Origin: Pedobacter westerhofensis | Lineage (GTDB): Bacteria; Bacteroidota; Bacteroidia; Sphingobacteriales; Sphingobacteriaceae | Length of the DNA: 64,000 bases | Direction: 5' to 3' | NCBI RefSeq assembly: GCF_900182595.1 | Contig: NZ_FXTN01000005.1 | Span: forward strand, 62,001 to 126,000 | In this document: piece by piece, positions 29,115 through 41,085 of the stretch | Layout of the letters: every line of letters begins with the position of its first letter | Position numbering within the stretch: position 1 is the first letter of the stretch | Made by a program: the position numbers and the translations under genes | Notes under the pieces: model-generated | What the model saw: only the letters and a program-made list of their open reading frames with translations | Databases searched by the model: none | Told to the model about the DNA's origin: nothing

Positions 29115-30037
29115 TGCCAGACAATGGCAAAAATAAAACATTAATTGTAATCGCTGGCCCAACAGCAATAGGTAAAACTGCTTTAGCTATTGAGTTGGCC
29201 CGGCACCTTTCTACAGAGATCATCTCTGCTGATTCAAGGCAGTTCTTCCGTGAGATCTCTATCGGAACAGCCAAACCAAGTCCTGAAGAACTGGCTGCAG
29301 CAAAACACTATTTTATTGATTCCCATTCCATTACCACGTTTTTCAGCACCGGAGATTTTGAAAAGCAGGCGCTGGAAGTGCTTGCAGGGATTTTTGCTAA
29401 AAACAATACAGCGATTATGGTGGGCGGCTCCGGGCTTTACCTGGATGCAGTAACAAAAGGGCTGGATGAACTGCCTGATACCGATATGCAGATCAGGGAA
29501 GAACTGAACGCCCTGTTCCGGATAGAAGGGCTGGAACCGATCAAAGAGAGGCTGGCAGCGGCAGATCCTGAGTACTATGCAAAGGTAGACCAGTTTAATC
29601 CGCAACGCATGATCCGCGGACTGGAATTTTTTCTGTCTACCGGAAAGAAGGTTTCTGCCTTTCTCACCAACAGCAAAAAAGAAAGGCCCTTCAATATCAT
29701 TAAAATCGGACTGAACCTGGACCGCGATCTGCTTTATCAAAGAATCAACCACAGGGTTGATCTGATGCTCGCTGAAGGTTTATTGGATGAAGTTAAAGGC
29801 GTAACGCAGTACAGGGACTACAACGCCCTGAAAACGGTAGGCTACGCGGAACTGTTTGATTATCTGGACGGGACGCTCACGTACGAAGCAGCAGTAGATA
29901 AGATCAAACAAAATACCCGTCGTTTTGCGAAACGTCAGCTCACCTGGTTCAGACGTGACAAAGATATACAGTGGTTTGAACCACAATCCCCGGCGACTGC
30001 AGTGATCAGGTATGTTGATCAGATTTTGGGCAAATAA
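29114..30037 (+). CDS. miaA: tRNA dimethylallyltransferase
   Basis: A 307-residue enzyme that prenylates A37 of tRNAs reading UNN codons. The P-loop GPTAIGKT is at residues 15-22. The substrate motifs SADSRQFFREISIGTAKPS and GGSGLYLDAVTKGLDELP are present, as is KQNTRRFAKRQLTWFRRD near the C-terminus. The length is normal. It is coupled by a one-base overlap to the pRiA4b-like gene. Confidence 0.96.
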   Translation: MPDNGKNKTLIVIAGPTAIGKTALAIELARHLSTEIISADSRQFFREISIGTAKPSPEELAAAKHYFIDSHSITTFFSTGDFEKQALEVLAGIFAKNNTAIMVGGSGLYLDAVTKGLDELPDTDMQIREELNALFRIEGLEPIKERLAAADPEYYAKVDQFNPQRMIRGLEFFLSTGKKVSAFLTNSKKERPFNIIKIGLNLDRDLLYQRINHRVDLMLAEGLLDEVKGVTQYRDYNALKTVGYAELFDYLDGTLTYEAAVDKIKQNTRRFAKRQLTWFRRDKDIQWFEPQSPATAVIRYVDQILGK

Positions 30038-30041
30038 CTGT

Positions 30042-30356
30042 CTAAGCCAGCGCCGTAGGGCCTCCTAAATTCATCGGAAACCCGGTAGTCTCTTCCTGTG
30101 TTTTTATCCTGCCGTTAAGCGCCTCAAACTTCTCTATGTTGTCCTGCATGGCCAGCATTAATCTTTTGGCGTGTTCAGGCGTAAGAATAATTCTTGATTT
30201 TACTTTTGCTTTCGGCAAGCCCGGCATCACCCTGATGAAATCAACTACAAATTCTGTATTCGAATGTGTGATGATTGCCAGGTTTGAAAATATACCCTCT
30301 GCCACTTCTTCAGAAAGCTCGATGTTAATCTGATTATCGTTGTTTTGATTCTCCAT
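30042..30356 (-). CDS. DUF3467 domain-containing protein
   Basis: A 104-residue protein of a family found widely in Bacteroidota. The pattern IELSEEVAEGIFSNLAIITH and FIRVMPGLPKAKVKSRIIL followed by TPEHAKRLMLAMQDNIEKFE is typical. There is no catalytic motif or signal peptide; the function is not known. A -7 element ends only 4 bp before the ATG, so the mRNA is probably leaderless. Confidence 0.88.
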   Translation of the reverse strand: MENQNNDNQINIELSEEVAEGIFSNLAIITHSNTEFVVDFIRVMPGLPKAKVKSRIILTPEHAKRLMLAMQDNIEKFEALNGRIKTQEETTGFPMNLGGPTALA

Positions 30357-30360
30357 ATAG

Positions 30361-30368
30361 CAAAACTA
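30361..30368 (-). promoter_or_regulatory. -7 promoter element of the DUF3467 gene
   Basis: The minus strand reads TAGTTTTG (exact TAnnTTTG), 4 bp upstream of the ATG at 30356. No -33 was found at a normal distance. Confidence 0.45.
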
Positions 30369-30499
30369 CTTCTTTAAATGCTTAAGCTGTTAGCTAAACC
30401 AAAAAATAATTTGCAGCACACAATCAGAATCCATGCTTAATGTGGCCGCCGATCCTTCTGGCGAATAAGTTATGATAATAGACGATAAAATTGAGCAAA

Positions 30500-30534
30500 A
30501 AAAAATCCCCCCTGAATCATCAGGGAGGATTTTA
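30500..30534 (-). terminator. Rho-independent terminator after rpoC
   Basis: The stem AAAATCC-CCCTGA / TCAGGG-GGATTTT is nearly perfect, with loop ATCA and one bulged base per arm. On the minus strand it is followed by a T run (RC of A9), ending the large ribosomal-RNA polymerase operon. Confidence 0.9.
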
Positions 30535-30550
30535 GTATTTATCTGAAAGA

Positions 30551-33500
30551 CTATGCGTCTACTTCTTCTTCTTGTTTAGAAGCTAACAGTTTGTCATATT
30601 CTTCCTGTGAACCAACAATGATACGTTCGTAACCACGAACACCAGTTCCCGAAGGAATTAAGTGACCTACAATTACGTTCTCTTTCAACCCAAGCATATT
30701 GTCACGTTTACCTGCAATCGCAGCTTCGTTCAATACTTTTGTAGTTTCCTGGAAGGAAGCTGCAGAGATGAATGATTTCGTACCTAATGAAGCACGGGTG
30801 ATACCCTGTAATACAGAACTGGCAGTTGCCGATCTTGCATCACGAACTTCGATCTGTTTCAGATCTTTACGTTTTAACTGAGAATTTTCATCTCTTAATT
30901 TACGCAGAGAAAGAATCTGACCTGGTTTAACAGTATTTGAATCACCAGCATCGATTACCACTTTTTTGTCATAGATCTCATCATTTTCGATCATGAAATC
31001 CCAACGGTCAACAGAGTTATTCTCCAAGAACGTTGTATCTCCCGGATCTTCAATGTGGACTTTCTGCATCATCTGGTGAACGATTACTTCAAAGTGTTTA
31101 TCATTGATCTTCACACCCTGTAAACGGTAAACCTCTTGTATACCATTTACCAGGTATTCCTGAACAGCGGCAGGTCCTTTGATCGCTAAGATATCCGCAG
31201 GAGAAATTGATCCGTCTGATAATGGCATACCAGCTTTTACAAAGTCGTTATCCTGTACAAGGATGTGTTTAGACAATGGAACCAGATATTTTTTAACTTC
31301 GCCATCTTTCGATTCGATAGTCATCTCACGGTTACCACGTTTCACACCACCTAAGGTTACCACACCATCAATCTCGGTTACTACAGCCGGGTTAGATGGG
31401 TTACGTGCTTCGAACAATTCAGTTACACGTGGTAAACCACCCGTAATATCTCTTGTTTTACCTGTTGCACGTGGAATCTTAACAAGGATCTGACCAGTTT
31501 TAACAGCTTCTCCATCATCAATTGAAACGTGAGCTCCAACCGGGATGTTGTACTGTCTGATCAGTTCGCCTTTTTTATCTACAACCCTAACAGAAGGGTT
31601 TTTAGTTTTATCACGTGTATCAATAATTACTTTCTCACGGTGACCGGTTTGCTCATCTGACTCTTCACGGAAGGTAACACCTTCGATAATGGCATCAAAC
31701 TCAATTTTACCGGCAAACTCTGAGATAATTACCGCATTGTACGGATCCCATGAACAGATCTTATCGCCTTTAGAAATTTTGGCTCCTTCTTCAACGTAAA
31801 GGAATGAACCATAAGGGATATTGTTGGTCATGATCACTTTGCCGGTACCTTCTTCAACGATTTTGAACTCGCCGGAACGTCCCAGTACAATTTGTTTCAC
31901 ACCTTCTTCACCTGTATCATTTGCTACAGTACGAACATTCTCAAATTCGATGATACCATCAAACTTCGCATTGATCTGAGATTCAGCAGCAATGTTTGAT
32001 GCGGTACCACCCACGTGGAATGTACGCAGTGTTAACTGTGTACCCGGCTCACCGATTGACTGTGCAGCAATTACGCCGACAGCTTCACCTTTCTGAACAC
32101 GTTTACCAGTGGCAAGGTTACGTCCGTAACACAATGCACAAACACCTCTCTTATTTTCGCAAGTCAGTACAGAACGGATCTCAACACCTTCAACCGGTGA
32201 TTCGTCAATTGCTCTCGCAATATCCTCGTCGATATCCTGACCAGCAGAAACCAATAATTCACCATTCAGCGGGTTAAATACGTCATGCAGCGAAATACGA
32301 CCTAAGATTCTGTCATACAATGGCTCAACGATATCTTCGTTATCTTTCAGGGCAGTAGTATACATACCTCTCAAAGTACCGCAATCTGCAGAGTTAACGA
32401 TCATATCCTGGGCAACATCATGTAAACGACGTGTCAGGTAACCCGCATCCGCAGTTTTTAACGCCGTATCCGCCAAACCTTTACGCGCACCGTGAGTAGA
32501 GATAAAGTACTCTAATACTGACAGTCCTTCTTTAAAGTTTGAAAGGATCGGGTTTTCAATAATTTCACCACCTGAACCAGATTTCTGAGGTTTTGCCATC
32601 AGACCACGCATTCCGCAAAGCTGACGAATCTGCTCTTTAGATCCACGTGCTCCGGAGTCAAGCATCATGTAAACTGAGTTAAAGCCCTGGTTATCGCTCG
32701 ATAACTGCGTCATCACGAATGATGTTAAACGGTTATTGATACGGGTCCAGATATCGATGATCTGATTGTAACGCTCGTTATTGGTAATGAATCCCATGTT
32801 ATAGTTATTCCTTACCTCATCAACCTCTGCCGAAGCCTGCTCCAATAAAGCATGTTTCTCAACAGGGATGTTTACATCCTGCAGGTTAAACGATAATCCA
32901 CCTCTGAATGCCATCAGGAAACCAAGCTCTTTAATATCATCCAGGAATCTGGATGCACGTGCCATACCGGTAACCTTCACTACATCACCAATGATATCCC
33001 TAAGGGATTTCTTGGTCAGCAATTCATTGATATATCCTACTTCTTCCGGTACCATTTGGTTAAACAGTACACGTCCAACAGTAGTTTCAGTTAATTTATT
33101 GGTGATCACTCCATCAGCATCTTTCACATTTACCTTAACCTTGATAAACGCGTGAAGATCGATTCTTTTCTCGTTGTAAGCAATGATTACTTCTTCAGGA
33201 GAATAGAATGAAGAACCTTGTCCTTTAACTACACGTCCTTCGTCAGTTTTACGGCCTTTAGTAATATAATAAAGACCCAAAACCATATCCTGAGATGGTA
33301 CCGTAATTGGCGTACCGTTCGCAGGGTTCAGAATGTTGTGTGCAGCAAGCATCAGTACCTGGGCTTCCAAAATAGCAGCATGACCCAAAGGTAAATGCAC
33401 AGCCATCTGGTCACCGTCAAAATCCGCGTTGAATGCAGTACACACCAATGGGTGTAACTGGATTGCTTTTCCTTCAACCAATTTAGGCTGGAAGGACTGG

Positions 33501-34843
33501 ATACCCAATCTGTGCAGCGTAGGCGCACGATTCAGTAATACAGGGTGTCCTTTTAAAACGTTCTCCAGGATATCCCACACTAAAGGGTCCTTCCTGTCTA
33601 CAATTTTCTTTGCAGATTTTACCGTTTTAACGATACCGCGTTCAATCATCTTGCGAATGATAAACGGTTTGAACAGCTCTGCTGCCATATCTTTTGGTAA
33701 ACCGCACTCATGTAATTTAAGGTTTGGACCTACAACAATTACCGAACGTGCCGAATAATCCACACGTTTACCCAATAGATTCTGACGGAAACGACCTTGT
33801 TTACCTTTCAGGATATCTGAAAGAGATTTCAATGCACGGTTACCTTCAGTTTTTACTGCATTTACTTTACGTGAGTTATCAAATAACGAATCCACAGCTT
33901 CCTGCAGCATACGCTTTTCGTTACGTAAAATTACTTCCGGTGCTTTGATCTCGATCAAACGTTTTAAACGGTTGTTACGGATAATCACACGACGGTACAG
34001 GTCATTTAAATCTGAAGTAGCAAAACGGCCACCTTCAAGAGGTACAAGCGGACGCAATTCCGGTGGAATAACAGGAACAATTTTGATAATCATCCATTCA
34101 GGATTGTTCTCAATGCGTGTTCTTGCACCACGGAAAGCTTCAACAACCTGTAAACGTTTTAACGCTTCGTTTTTACGTTGTTGTGAAGTCTCGTTTGCAG
34201 CCTGGTGACGTAAGTTGTAAGATAAAGTATCTAAGTCAATACGTTTCAGTAAATCCTCTAATGCTTCAGCACCCATTTTGGCGATGAATTTATTAGGATC
34301 TTTATCATCCAGGTACTGGTTTTCTTTTGGTAATTTATCTAAAATATCAAGGTATTCTTCTTCAGTAAGGAAATCCATGTACTGGATACCCTGTTCTTCC
34401 ATTAAACCTGATTGAATAACTACATAACGCTCGTAGTAAATGATCAAATCAAGTCTTTTTGTAGGAAGGCCTAATAAATAACCGATTTTATTTGGCAGTG
34501 AACGGAAATACCAGATGTGCGCCACAGGAACAACAAGATTAATGTGTCCCATACGCTCTCTGCGTACTTTTTTCTCCGTTACCTCAACACCACAACGATC
34601 ACAAACAATACCTTTATAACGGATACGTTTGTATTTGCCACAGTGGCATTCGTAATCTTTAACCGGACCAAAAATTCTCTCGCAGAACAAACCATCACGT
34701 TCTGGTTTGTAGGTACGGTAATTGATCGTCTCAGGTTTTAACACCTCACCACTAGAGCGCTCTAAAATAGCCTCCGGCGATGCCAAACTAATGGTAATCG
34801 AGGTGAAATTGCTTTTTAATTTATTATCCTTTTTGTAAGACAT
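30551..34843 (-). CDS. rpoC: DNA-directed RNA polymerase subunit beta'
   Basis: A 1430-residue largest RNA polymerase subunit. The catalytic magnesium motif [12 protein letters not shown] is intact. The zinc ribbon near the N-terminus ([20 protein letters not shown]) and the second Cys cluster ([13 protein letters not shown]) are present, as are the bridge helix and trigger loop sequences. Length is normal for Bacteroidota. It is the last gene of the operon, 75 bp after rpoB, with a terminator-like hairpin in between. Confidence 0.98.
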   Translation of the reverse strand: MSYKKDNKLKSNFTSITISLASPEAILERSSGEVLKPETINYRTYKPERDGLFCERIFGPVKDYECHCGKYKRIRYKGIVCDRCGVEVTEKKVRRERMGHINLVVPVAHIWYFRSLPNKIGYLLGLPTKRLDLIIYYERYVVIQSGLMEEQGIQYMDFLTEEEYLDILDKLPKENQYLDDKDPNKFIAKMGAEALEDLLKRIDLDTLSYNLRHQAANETSQQRKNEALKRLQVVEAFRGARTRIENNPEWMIIKIVPVIPPELRPLVPLEGGRFATSDLNDLYRRVIIRNNRLKRLIEIKAPEVILRNEKRMLQEAVDSLFDNSRKVNAVKTEGNRALKSLSDILKGKQGRFRQNLLGKRVDYSARSVIVVGPNLKLHECGLPKDMAAELFKPFIIRKMIERGIVKTVKSAKKIVDRKDPLVWDILENVLKGHPVLLNRAPTLHRLGIQSFQPKLVEGKAIQLHPLVCTAFNADFDGDQMAVHLPLGHAAILEAQVLMLAAHNILNPANGTPITVPSQDMVLGLYYITKGRKTDEGRVVKGQGSSFYSPEEVIIAYNEKRIDLHAFIKVKVNVKDADGVITNKLTETTVGRVLFNQMVPEEVGYINELLTKKSLRDIIGDVVKVTGMARASRFLDDIKELGFLMAFRGGLSFNLQDVNIPVEKHALLEQASAEVDEVRNNYNMGFITNNERYNQIIDIWTRINNRLTSFVMTQLSSDNQGFNSVYMMLDSGARGSKEQIRQLCGMRGLMAKPQKSGSGGEIIENPILSNFKEGLSVLEYFISTHGARKGLADTALKTADAGYLTRRLHDVAQDMIVNSADCGTLRGMYTTALKDNEDIVEPLYDRILGRISLHDVFNPLNGELLVSAGQDIDEDIARAIDESPVEGVEIRSVLTCENKRGVCALCYGRNLATGKRVQKGEAVGVIAAQSIGEPGTQLTLRTFHVGGTASNIAAESQINAKFDGIIEFENVRTVANDTGEEGVKQIVLGRSGEFKIVEEGTGKVIMTNNIPYGSFLYVEEGAKISKGDKICSWDPYNAVIISEFAGKIEFDAIIEGVTFREESDEQTGHREKVIIDTRDKTKNPSVRVVDKKGELIRQYNIPVGAHVSIDDGEAVKTGQILVKIPRATGKTRDITGGLPRVTELFEARNPSNPAVVTEIDGVVTLGGVKRGNREMTIESKDGEVKKYLVPLSKHILVQDNDFVKAGMPLSDGSISPADILAIKGPAAVQEYLVNGIQEVYRLQGVKINDKHFEVIVHQMMQKVHIEDPGDTTFLENNSVDRWDFMIENDEIYDKKVVIDAGDSNTVKPGQILSLRKLRDENSQLKRKDLKQIEVRDARSATASSVLQGITRASLGTKSFISAASFQETTKVLNEAAIAGKRDNMLGLKENVIVGHLIPSGTGVRGYERIIVGSQEEYDKLLASKQEEEVDA

Positions 34844-34870
34844 AGCTCTGTTGTTTGAATTTGAAAATTT

Positions 34871-34899
34871 AAAAAACCGGAACGGGATGAACCCGTTCC
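34871..34899 (-). terminator. Terminator-like hairpin between rpoB and rpoC
   Basis: On the minus strand GGAACGGG-TTCAT-CCCGTTCC is followed by GG and six T residues, the form of an intrinsic terminator. It lies after the rpoB stop (34919) and before the rpoC ATG (34843), so it would lower or tune rpoC transcription unless read through. Confidence 0.65.
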
Positions 34900-34918
34900 A
34901 GCATTAAAAAATTCAACA

Positions 34919-37900
34919 TTAGTCTAACGTAATATCTAAACCTAATCCGCGCAGCTCATGTACCAGTACATTGAATGATTCCGGTACACCTGGAGTCGGC
35001 AGGTTCTCGCCTTTTACAATCGCTTCATAAGTTTTGGCCCTTCCGATCACATCATCCGACTTCACAGTCAGGATCTCCTGAAGGATATTAGCGGCACCAA
35101 ATGCCTCTAATGCCCAAACCTCCATCTCACCAAAACGCTGACCACCAAACTGGGCTTTACCACCCAATGGCTGTTGTGTAATCAATGAGTATGGTCCGAT
35201 TGAACGGGCGTGCATTTTATCATCAACCATGTGGCCTAATTTCAGCATGTAGATAATACCTACTGTTGTTGGCTGGTCAAATCTCTCACCCGTTAAACCA
35301 TTATGTAAATAGGTTCTTCCTGAAGCCGGAACACCAGCTTTAGCGATCCATTCTTCTACTTCGTCATGTTTAGCACCATCAAAGATCGGGGTTGCAAATT
35401 TCACACCCAGTTCTTTACCGGCCCATGCCAATACAGTTTCATAGATCTGTCCAAGGTTCATACGTGAAGGTACACCCAGTGGGTTCAACACGATATCAAC
35501 AGGAGTTCCGTCATCAAGGAACGGCATATCTTCATCACGAACGATACGGGCTACAATACCCTTATTACCGTGACGTCCTGCCATTTTATCCCCTACTTTC
35601 AGCTTACGTTTTTTGGCTACATAAACTTTTGCCATCTGCACAATTCCTGAAGGCAACTCATCACCTACACTAATCGCAAATTTATCGCGTTTATAAGCAC
35701 CCAGTTCTTCGTTTACACGGATACCATAGTTATGGATCAATAATTTGATCTGATCATTTTTGTCATCATCAGTAGTCCATTTGTATGGGTTGATGTGTGC
35801 AAATTCCAGATCAGATAAACTTTTCTGTGTAAACTTAGCACCTTTAGCAAACAGCAATTCTTTGTAAACGTTGTAAACACCCTGCGATGTTTTTCCGTTA
35901 ACGATCTGGAATAATTTATCTACCAGTTCATTTTTAAGATTTGTTGTAGCCAGGTTATATCTCTTGTCTAACTTCTCTATCGCTGCTTTTTCTTCAGCTT
36001 TGGTAGTTTTCTTAGCTCTTGAGAACAATTTGGTATCAATTACCACACCTTTGATCGAAGGAGGTGTTTTCAGTGATGCATCTTTCACATCGCCTGCTTT
36101 ATCTCCAAAGATCGCACGTAATAGTTTCTCTTCCGGTGAAGGATCTGACTCACCTTTAGGAGTAATCTTACCGATCAGGATGTCGCCTTCTTTAACTTCA
36201 GCACCGATACGGATGATACCATTTTCATCTAAATCTTTTGTTGCTTCTTCAGAAACGTTAGGGATATCCGGTGTTAATTCCTCTTCCCCGCGTTTCGTAT
36301 CACGCACTTCAAGTTCAAACTCTTCAATATGCAGTGAAGTAAAGATATCTTCACGAACAATACGCTCGCTGATTACGATCGCATCCTCAAAGTTATATCC
36401 CTGCCAAGGCATGAACGCTACTTTTAAGTTACGGCCTAATGCCAGCTCACCATTTTCAGTTGCATAACCTTCACATAATACTTGTCCTTTAACAACTTTC
36501 TGTCCTTTCTTAACGATTGGTTTCAGGTTGATACAAGTGTTCTGGTTGGTTTTCTTGAATTTGATTAATTTATAAGTTTTGCTGTCACCTTCAAATGAAA
36601 CTAAACGATCTGCATCGTTTCTTACATATTTAATGGTGATTTCGTTAGCATCTACATATTCAACAACACCATCGCCTTCAGCGTTGATCAGCGTTCTCGA
36701 GTCGCGTGCTACACGGCCTTCAAGACCAGTACCAACAATCGGCGCTTCAGGACGTAACAATGGTACGGCCTGACGTTGCATGTTGGAACCCATCAGGGCC
36801 CTGTTCGCATCATCATGCTCAAGGAACGGAATCAGTGAAGCAGCAATTGAAGTAATCTGATTTGGCGCCACGTCCATCAAGTCTAATTTCTCAGGCTCAA
36901 TAATCGGGAAGTCACCCTCGTAACGTGCTTTTACACGCGCCGTAGTGAAGTTACCTTTATCATCATACTCAGCATTTGCCTGTGCAATTGTTTTTCCGTC
37001 TTCGTCTTCAGCAGAAAGATAAATTACATCTTCATCAACAGAAACGATACCGTCCTTAACTTTTTTGTAAGGTGTTTCAATGAATCCTAATGTATTGATC
37101 TTTGCATGCACACAAAGAGATGAAATCAAACCAATGTTTGGTCCCTCTGGTGTTTCAATCGTACACAACCTGCCGTAGTGGGTATAGTGAACGTCACGCA
37201 CCTCAAAACCTGCTCTCTCACGTGACAGACCACCTGGGCCTAAGGCTGACAAACGACGCTTGTGCGTAATCTCTGCCAAAGGATTTGTCTGGTCCATGAA
37301 CTGCGACAACTGGTTGGTACCAAAGAATGAGTTAATAACCGACGATAAAGTACGGGCATTAATCAAATCAGTTGGGGTGAAAACCTCATTGTCACGGATG
37401 TTCATCCGCTCACGGATTGTACGTGCCATACGCGCCAGACCTACACCAAACTGAGCATATAACTGCTCACCTACTGTACGTACACGACGGTTTGACAAGT
37501 GGTCGATATCATCCACTTCTTCTTTGGAGTTGATCAGTTTAATCAGGTACTTAACAATTGCAATAATATCCGCTTTTGTTAATACTTTAACGTGATCAGG
37601 CGTATCCATTTTCAACTTGCGGTTGATCCTGTAACGTCCTACGTCTCCAAGGTCATAACGTTTATCCGAGAAGAACAAACGCTCGATGATACCTCTTGCA
37701 GTTTCCTCATCAGGCGGTTCTGCGTTACGCAGTGCACGATAGATGTTTTCAACAGCCTCTTTTTCAGAGTTCGAAGTATCCTTCTGTAATGTATTATATA
37801 TAATTGTATAATCAGCCTGGCTTGCACCATCATCTTTAGATAAGATAATCGTTTTTACACCAGCATCAATGATCATATCAATGTGCTCATCTTCTAAAAC

Positions 37901-38722
37901 AGTATCCCTGTCCAAGATCACTTCGTTACGATCAATAGATACTACCTCACCGGTATCCTCATCTACAAAATCTTCAACCCATTTTCTTAAAACTCTTGCG
38001 GCAAGTTTACGTCCGATGTATTTCTTCAAACCTGATTTGCTCACCTTTACTTCATCAGCAAGGTCGAACAGCTCAAGAATGTCCTTATCAGAATCGTAAC
38101 CGATCGCACGCAACAGTGTGGTAACCGGGAACTTTTTCTTACGGTCAATGTATGCATACATGACGTTGTTCACGTCAGTAGCAAACTCTATCCATGATCC
38201 TTTGAAAGGAATAACACGGGCCGAGTAAAGCTTGGTACCATTGGTGTGACGGCTCTGGCCAAAGAACACACCTGGTGACCTGTGTAACTGAGAAACAATT
38301 ACACGCTCCGCGCCATTGATCACGAAAGTACCTTTTGGAGTCATATATGGGATAGTTCCCAGATATACATCCTGAATAATAGTTTCAAAATCTTCGTGTT
38401 CCGCATCATTACAAGACAATTTCAACTTTGCCTTTAAGGGAACACTATAAGTTAACCCACGGTCGATACACTCAGGTATATCATAACGCGGCGGGTCAAT
38501 AAAATAATCAAGGAATTCCAGAACGAAAATGTTCCGGGAGTCTGTGATTGGAAAGTTTTCAGCAAATACTTTAAACAAGCCTTCAGTGTGACGGTTGTCT
38601 GATGTAGTTTCTATCTGGAAAAATTCTCTGAATGATTGCAACTGTACATCAAGAAAATCTGGGTAATCTATGATGTGCTTACTACGTGCAAAATTTACTC
38701 TTTGGTCGACTTTATTTGCCAA
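34919..38722 (-). CDS. rpoB: DNA-directed RNA polymerase subunit beta
   Basis: A 1267-residue second largest RNA polymerase subunit. The rifampicin-binding region is visible as [19 protein letters not shown] with [13 protein letters not shown]; the usual sensitive residues (Q, D, H, R, S) look conserved. The C-terminal [14 protein letters not shown] and [15 protein letters not shown] are present. Length is typical of Bacteroidota. It is preceded by a 154-bp spacer with a strong hairpin. Confidence 0.98.
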   Translation of the reverse strand: MANKVDQRVNFARSKHIIDYPDFLDVQLQSFREFFQIETTSDNRHTEGLFKVFAENFPITDSRNIFVLEFLDYFIDPPRYDIPECIDRGLTYSVPLKAKLKLSCNDAEHEDFETIIQDVYLGTIPYMTPKGTFVINGAERVIVSQLHRSPGVFFGQSRHTNGTKLYSARVIPFKGSWIEFATDVNNVMYAYIDRKKKFPVTTLLRAIGYDSDKDILELFDLADEVKVSKSGLKKYIGRKLAARVLRKWVEDFVDEDTGEVVSIDRNEVILDRDTVLEDEHIDMIIDAGVKTIILSKDDGASQADYTIIYNTLQKDTSNSEKEAVENIYRALRNAEPPDEETARGIIERLFFSDKRYDLGDVGRYRINRKLKMDTPDHVKVLTKADIIAIVKYLIKLINSKEEVDDIDHLSNRRVRTVGEQLYAQFGVGLARMARTIRERMNIRDNEVFTPTDLINARTLSSVINSFFGTNQLSQFMDQTNPLAEITHKRRLSALGPGGLSRERAGFEVRDVHYTHYGRLCTIETPEGPNIGLISSLCVHAKINTLGFIETPYKKVKDGIVSVDEDVIYLSAEDEDGKTIAQANAEYDDKGNFTTARVKARYEGDFPIIEPEKLDLMDVAPNQITSIAASLIPFLEHDDANRALMGSNMQRQAVPLLRPEAPIVGTGLEGRVARDSRTLINAEGDGVVEYVDANEITIKYVRNDADRLVSFEGDSKTYKLIKFKKTNQNTCINLKPIVKKGQKVVKGQVLCEGYATENGELALGRNLKVAFMPWQGYNFEDAIVISERIVREDIFTSLHIEEFELEVRDTKRGEEELTPDIPNVSEEATKDLDENGIIRIGAEVKEGDILIGKITPKGESDPSPEEKLLRAIFGDKAGDVKDASLKTPPSIKGVVIDTKLFSRAKKTTKAEEKAAIEKLDKRYNLATTNLKNELVDKLFQIVNGKTSQGVYNVYKELLFAKGAKFTQKSLSDLEFAHINPYKWTTDDDKNDQIKLLIHNYGIRVNEELGAYKRDKFAISVGDELPSGIVQMAKVYVAKKRKLKVGDKMAGRHGNKGIVARIVRDEDMPFLDDGTPVDIVLNPLGVPSRMNLGQIYETVLAWAGKELGVKFATPIFDGAKHDEVEEWIAKAGVPASGRTYLHNGLTGERFDQPTTVGIIYMLKLGHMVDDKMHARSIGPYSLITQQPLGGKAQFGGQRFGEMEVWALEAFGAANILQEILTVKSDDVIGRAKTYEAIVKGENLPTPGVPESFNVLVHELRGLGLDITLD

Positions 38723-38819
38723 GGTACTAAAGTTAAATTTAGTTTAAGAATAAACTATTTGTTTGGTTTGCCGTGTACATCCCACCAACCAAACTTAGAT
38801 GAAATGTATATAAACAGGT

Positions 38820-38849
38820 ATAGACTCCGACTGGACAGTCGGAGTCTAT
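38820..38849 (-). ncRNA. Strong hairpin in the rplL-rpoB spacer (processing or attenuation element)
   Basis: A perfect 13-bp stem (ATAGACTCCGACT / AGTCGGAGTCTAT) with a 4-nt loop. No T tract follows on the minus strand, so it is not a plain intrinsic terminator. In E. coli the same spacer holds an attenuator and an RNase III site; a similar role here is inference. Confidence 0.55.
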
Positions 38850-38876
38850 GTTTGAAGTTATATTAAAATTAAGTGA

Positions 38877-39251
38877 TTACTTAATCTCAACTACTGCTCC
38901 AGCTTCTTCTAATTGAGTTTTCAAAGCGTTAGCTTCGTCTTTAGAAACACCAGTTTTAACTTCTTTTGGTGCACCATCAACTAAGTCTTTAGCTTCTTTC
39001 AAACCTAATCCAGTTAAGTCTTTTACCAACTTAACAACTGCCAGTTTAGAACCACCAGCTTCTTTCAGGATTACATCGAAAGTAGATTTTTCTTCAGCTA
39101 CCGGAGCAGCATCACCAGCAGGACCTGCAACAGCAACTGCAGCAGCAGCTGGTTCGATACCATACTCGTCTTTAAGGATTTGAGCTAATTCGTTAACTTC
39201 TTTAACTGTTAAGTTTACCAATTGCTCAGCAAACGCTTTTAAATCTGCCAT
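38877..39251 (-). CDS. rplL: 50S ribosomal protein L7/L12 (bL12)
   Basis: A 124-residue stalk protein. The N-terminal dimerisation domain ([16 protein letters not shown]), an Ala/Gly/Pro-rich flexible hinge (about 33-52) and the C-terminal factor-binding domain ([20 protein letters not shown]) are all recognisable. It follows rplJ by 64 bp, the usual L10-L12 arrangement. Confidence 0.98.
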   Translation of the reverse strand: MADLKAFAEQLVNLTVKEVNELAQILKDEYGIEPAAAAVAVAGPAGDAAPVAEEKSTFDVILKEAGGSKLAVVKLVKDLTGLGLKEAKDLVDGAPKEVKTGVSKDEANALKTQLEEAGAVVEIK

Positions 39252-39315
39252 GATTATAGAGTTTTAAATATTTTACGTAAATGAATTTATTATTATAGAA
39301 CTTATAAGGTGTTCC

Positions 39316-39840
39316 TTAACCTTCTCTTTCCTGAAGAGTTTTAACAATTCCTGCGATTTTACCACCACTTGATTTAAGGGCAGAAATAACATTTTTAGCT
39401 GGTGATTGTAACAAGCCAATGATGTCTCCAATAAGCTCTTCTCTTGATTTAAGGCTTACTAATGCATCTAAATGATTATCTCCAACAAAGATCGCTGTGT
39501 CAATAAATGCTGCTTTTAATACTGGCTTATCAGCTCCGCCTTTTCTCAGGGCTTTGATCAGCTTAGCTGGACCGTTACCTGTTCTTGAGAATAAGATCGC
39601 TGACTGGCCTTTTAAAGCTGCGAAAATATCTGAGTTATCGCCTTCCAATCCTTCGATCGCTTTTCTGATCAAAGTATTTTTAGCAACCTGCATTTCAATA
39701 CCGCTTTCGAAACATTTGCGACGGATGTTGTTAACTTTCTCAACAGATAAGCTTGATGTGTCGGCAATATAAAAATTACCAAATTCCTGCATCTTCTCTT
39801 GAAGAGCCGAAACTACTTCGTTTTTTTCTTCTCTGTTCAT
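39316..39840 (-). CDS. rplJ: 50S ribosomal protein L10 (uL10)
   Basis: A 174-residue stalk base protein with NREEKNEVVSALQEKM at the N-terminus and VAKNTLIRKAIEG. The C-terminal helix anchors L12 dimers. It starts only 2 bp after the rplA stop, leaving no room for the separate L10(L12)-binding leader found before rplJ in E. coli, so any stalk-protein autoregulation must act elsewhere. Confidence 0.97.
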   Translation of the reverse strand: MNREEKNEVVSALQEKMQEFGNFYIADTSSLSVEKVNNIRRKCFESGIEMQVAKNTLIRKAIEGLEGDNSDIFAALKGQSAILFSRTGNGPAKLIKALRKGGADKPVLKAAFIDTAIFVGDNHLDALVSLKSREELIGDIIGLLQSPAKNVISALKSSGGKIAGIVKTLQEREG

Positions 39841-39842
39841 AA

Positions 39843-40541
39843 TTAGATACCCGCTACTGATTTAGTTTCGATTGCAATTCCAGGGCTCATTGTAGAAGAC
39901 ACGTGAATGCTTTTAAAATAAGTTCCTTTTGCAGCAGATGGTTTCAGCTTAGAAATTACCTGAAGTACTTCTAATGCATTTTCATATATTTTTTCCGCTG
40001 GGAATGATACTTTTCCTACTGAAGCATGAATGATACCACTTTTGTCAACTTTAAAATCAATCTTACCGCCTTTTACGTCAGTAACTGCTTTTCCAACATC
40101 GTTGGTAACAGTTCCTGATTTAGGGTTTGGCATCAGGTTACGTGGACCTAAAACGCGGCCCAGTTTACCTACTTTTGCCATACAAGCAGGAGTAGTGATA
40201 ATAATGTCAACATCAGTCCATCCACCTTCAATCTTGGCTACATATTCGTCTAAACCTACGAAATCTGCACCTGCCGCTTTAGCTTCTTCTTCCTTGTCAG
40301 GATTACAGAGAACCAATACACGTACAGTTTTACCTGTACCGTGTGGTAAAGTAGCGATACCACGAACCATTTGATTCGCTTTACGCGGATCAACGCCTAA
40401 TGAGATGTCGATATCAACCGAAGCATCAAATTTGGTAGTTGTGATTTCTTTTACCAAAGCAGCCGCATCCTGTAAAGAATACGTTTTACCGATTTCTAGT
40501 TTAGCATGTGCCTTTTTTTGATTTTTTGTTAATTTAGCCAC
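39843..40541 (-). CDS. rplA: 50S ribosomal protein L1 (uL1)
   Basis: A 232-residue L1 protein, normal length. Signatures include [50 protein letters not shown] and [14 protein letters not shown]. It binds 23S rRNA at the L1 stalk and in many bacteria represses its own operon. It lies 23 bp after rplK. Confidence 0.98.
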   Translation of the reverse strand: MAKLTKNQKKAHAKLEIGKTYSLQDAAALVKEITTTKFDASVDIDISLGVDPRKANQMVRGIATLPHGTGKTVRVLVLCNPDKEEEAKAAGADFVGLDEYVAKIEGGWTDVDIIITTPACMAKVGKLGRVLGPRNLMPNPKSGTVTNDVGKAVTDVKGGKIDFKVDKSGIIHASVGKVSFPAEKIYENALEVLQVISKLKPSAAKGTYFKSIHVSSTMSPGIAIETKSVAGI

Positions 40542-40564
40542 TGTTGTAAACTGTTTATTGTTAA

Positions 40565-41008
40565 TTAATTTGTCCAGGGTGCATCGCCGCTAACGGTGAT
40601 TCCCATACTGCGTGCTGTACCGGCAACCATACTCATTGCCGATTCGATAGTGAAAGCATTTAAATCAGTCATTTTATCTTCAGCAATTGACTTAACCTGA
40701 TCCCAAGTCACCGAACCAACTTTCTTACGGTTGGGCTCAGCAGAACCACTCGCTAATTTGGTAGCATCCTTTAACTGGATAGCAACCGGAGGGGTTTTGA
40801 TGATAAATTCGAAAGACTTGTCAGCATAAACAGTAATTACAACGGGTAATACTTTACCAGGCTTATCTTGGGTACGAGCGTTGAACTGCTTGCAAAACTC
40901 CATAATGTTCACCCCTTTAGCACCTAACGCAGGTCCTACCGGTGGTGATGGATTTGCAGCTCCACCCTTGATTTGTAATTTAACAAGCGCACTGACTTCT
41001 TTTGCCAT
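40565..41008 (-). CDS. rplK: 50S ribosomal protein L11 (uL11)
   Basis: A 147-residue protein of the GTPase-associated centre. The N-terminal [20 protein letters not shown] and the C-terminal [10 protein letters not shown] are diagnostic. It is the first of the rplK-rplA-rplJ-rplL series and follows nusG by 77 bp. Confidence 0.98.
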   Translation of the reverse strand: MAKEVSALVKLQIKGGAANPSPPVGPALGAKGVNIMEFCKQFNARTQDKPGKVLPVVITVYADKSFEFIIKTPPVAIQLKDATKLASGSAEPNRKKVGSVTWDQVKSIAEDKMTDLNAFTIESAMSMVAGTARSMGITVSGDAPWTN

Positions 41009-41085
41009 TTTCTGTTTTGTTAATTGTAATACTCAATGTTAAAATGTTGGAAGCATGTAACATTTAAGGTCTTTATAATAGTATT

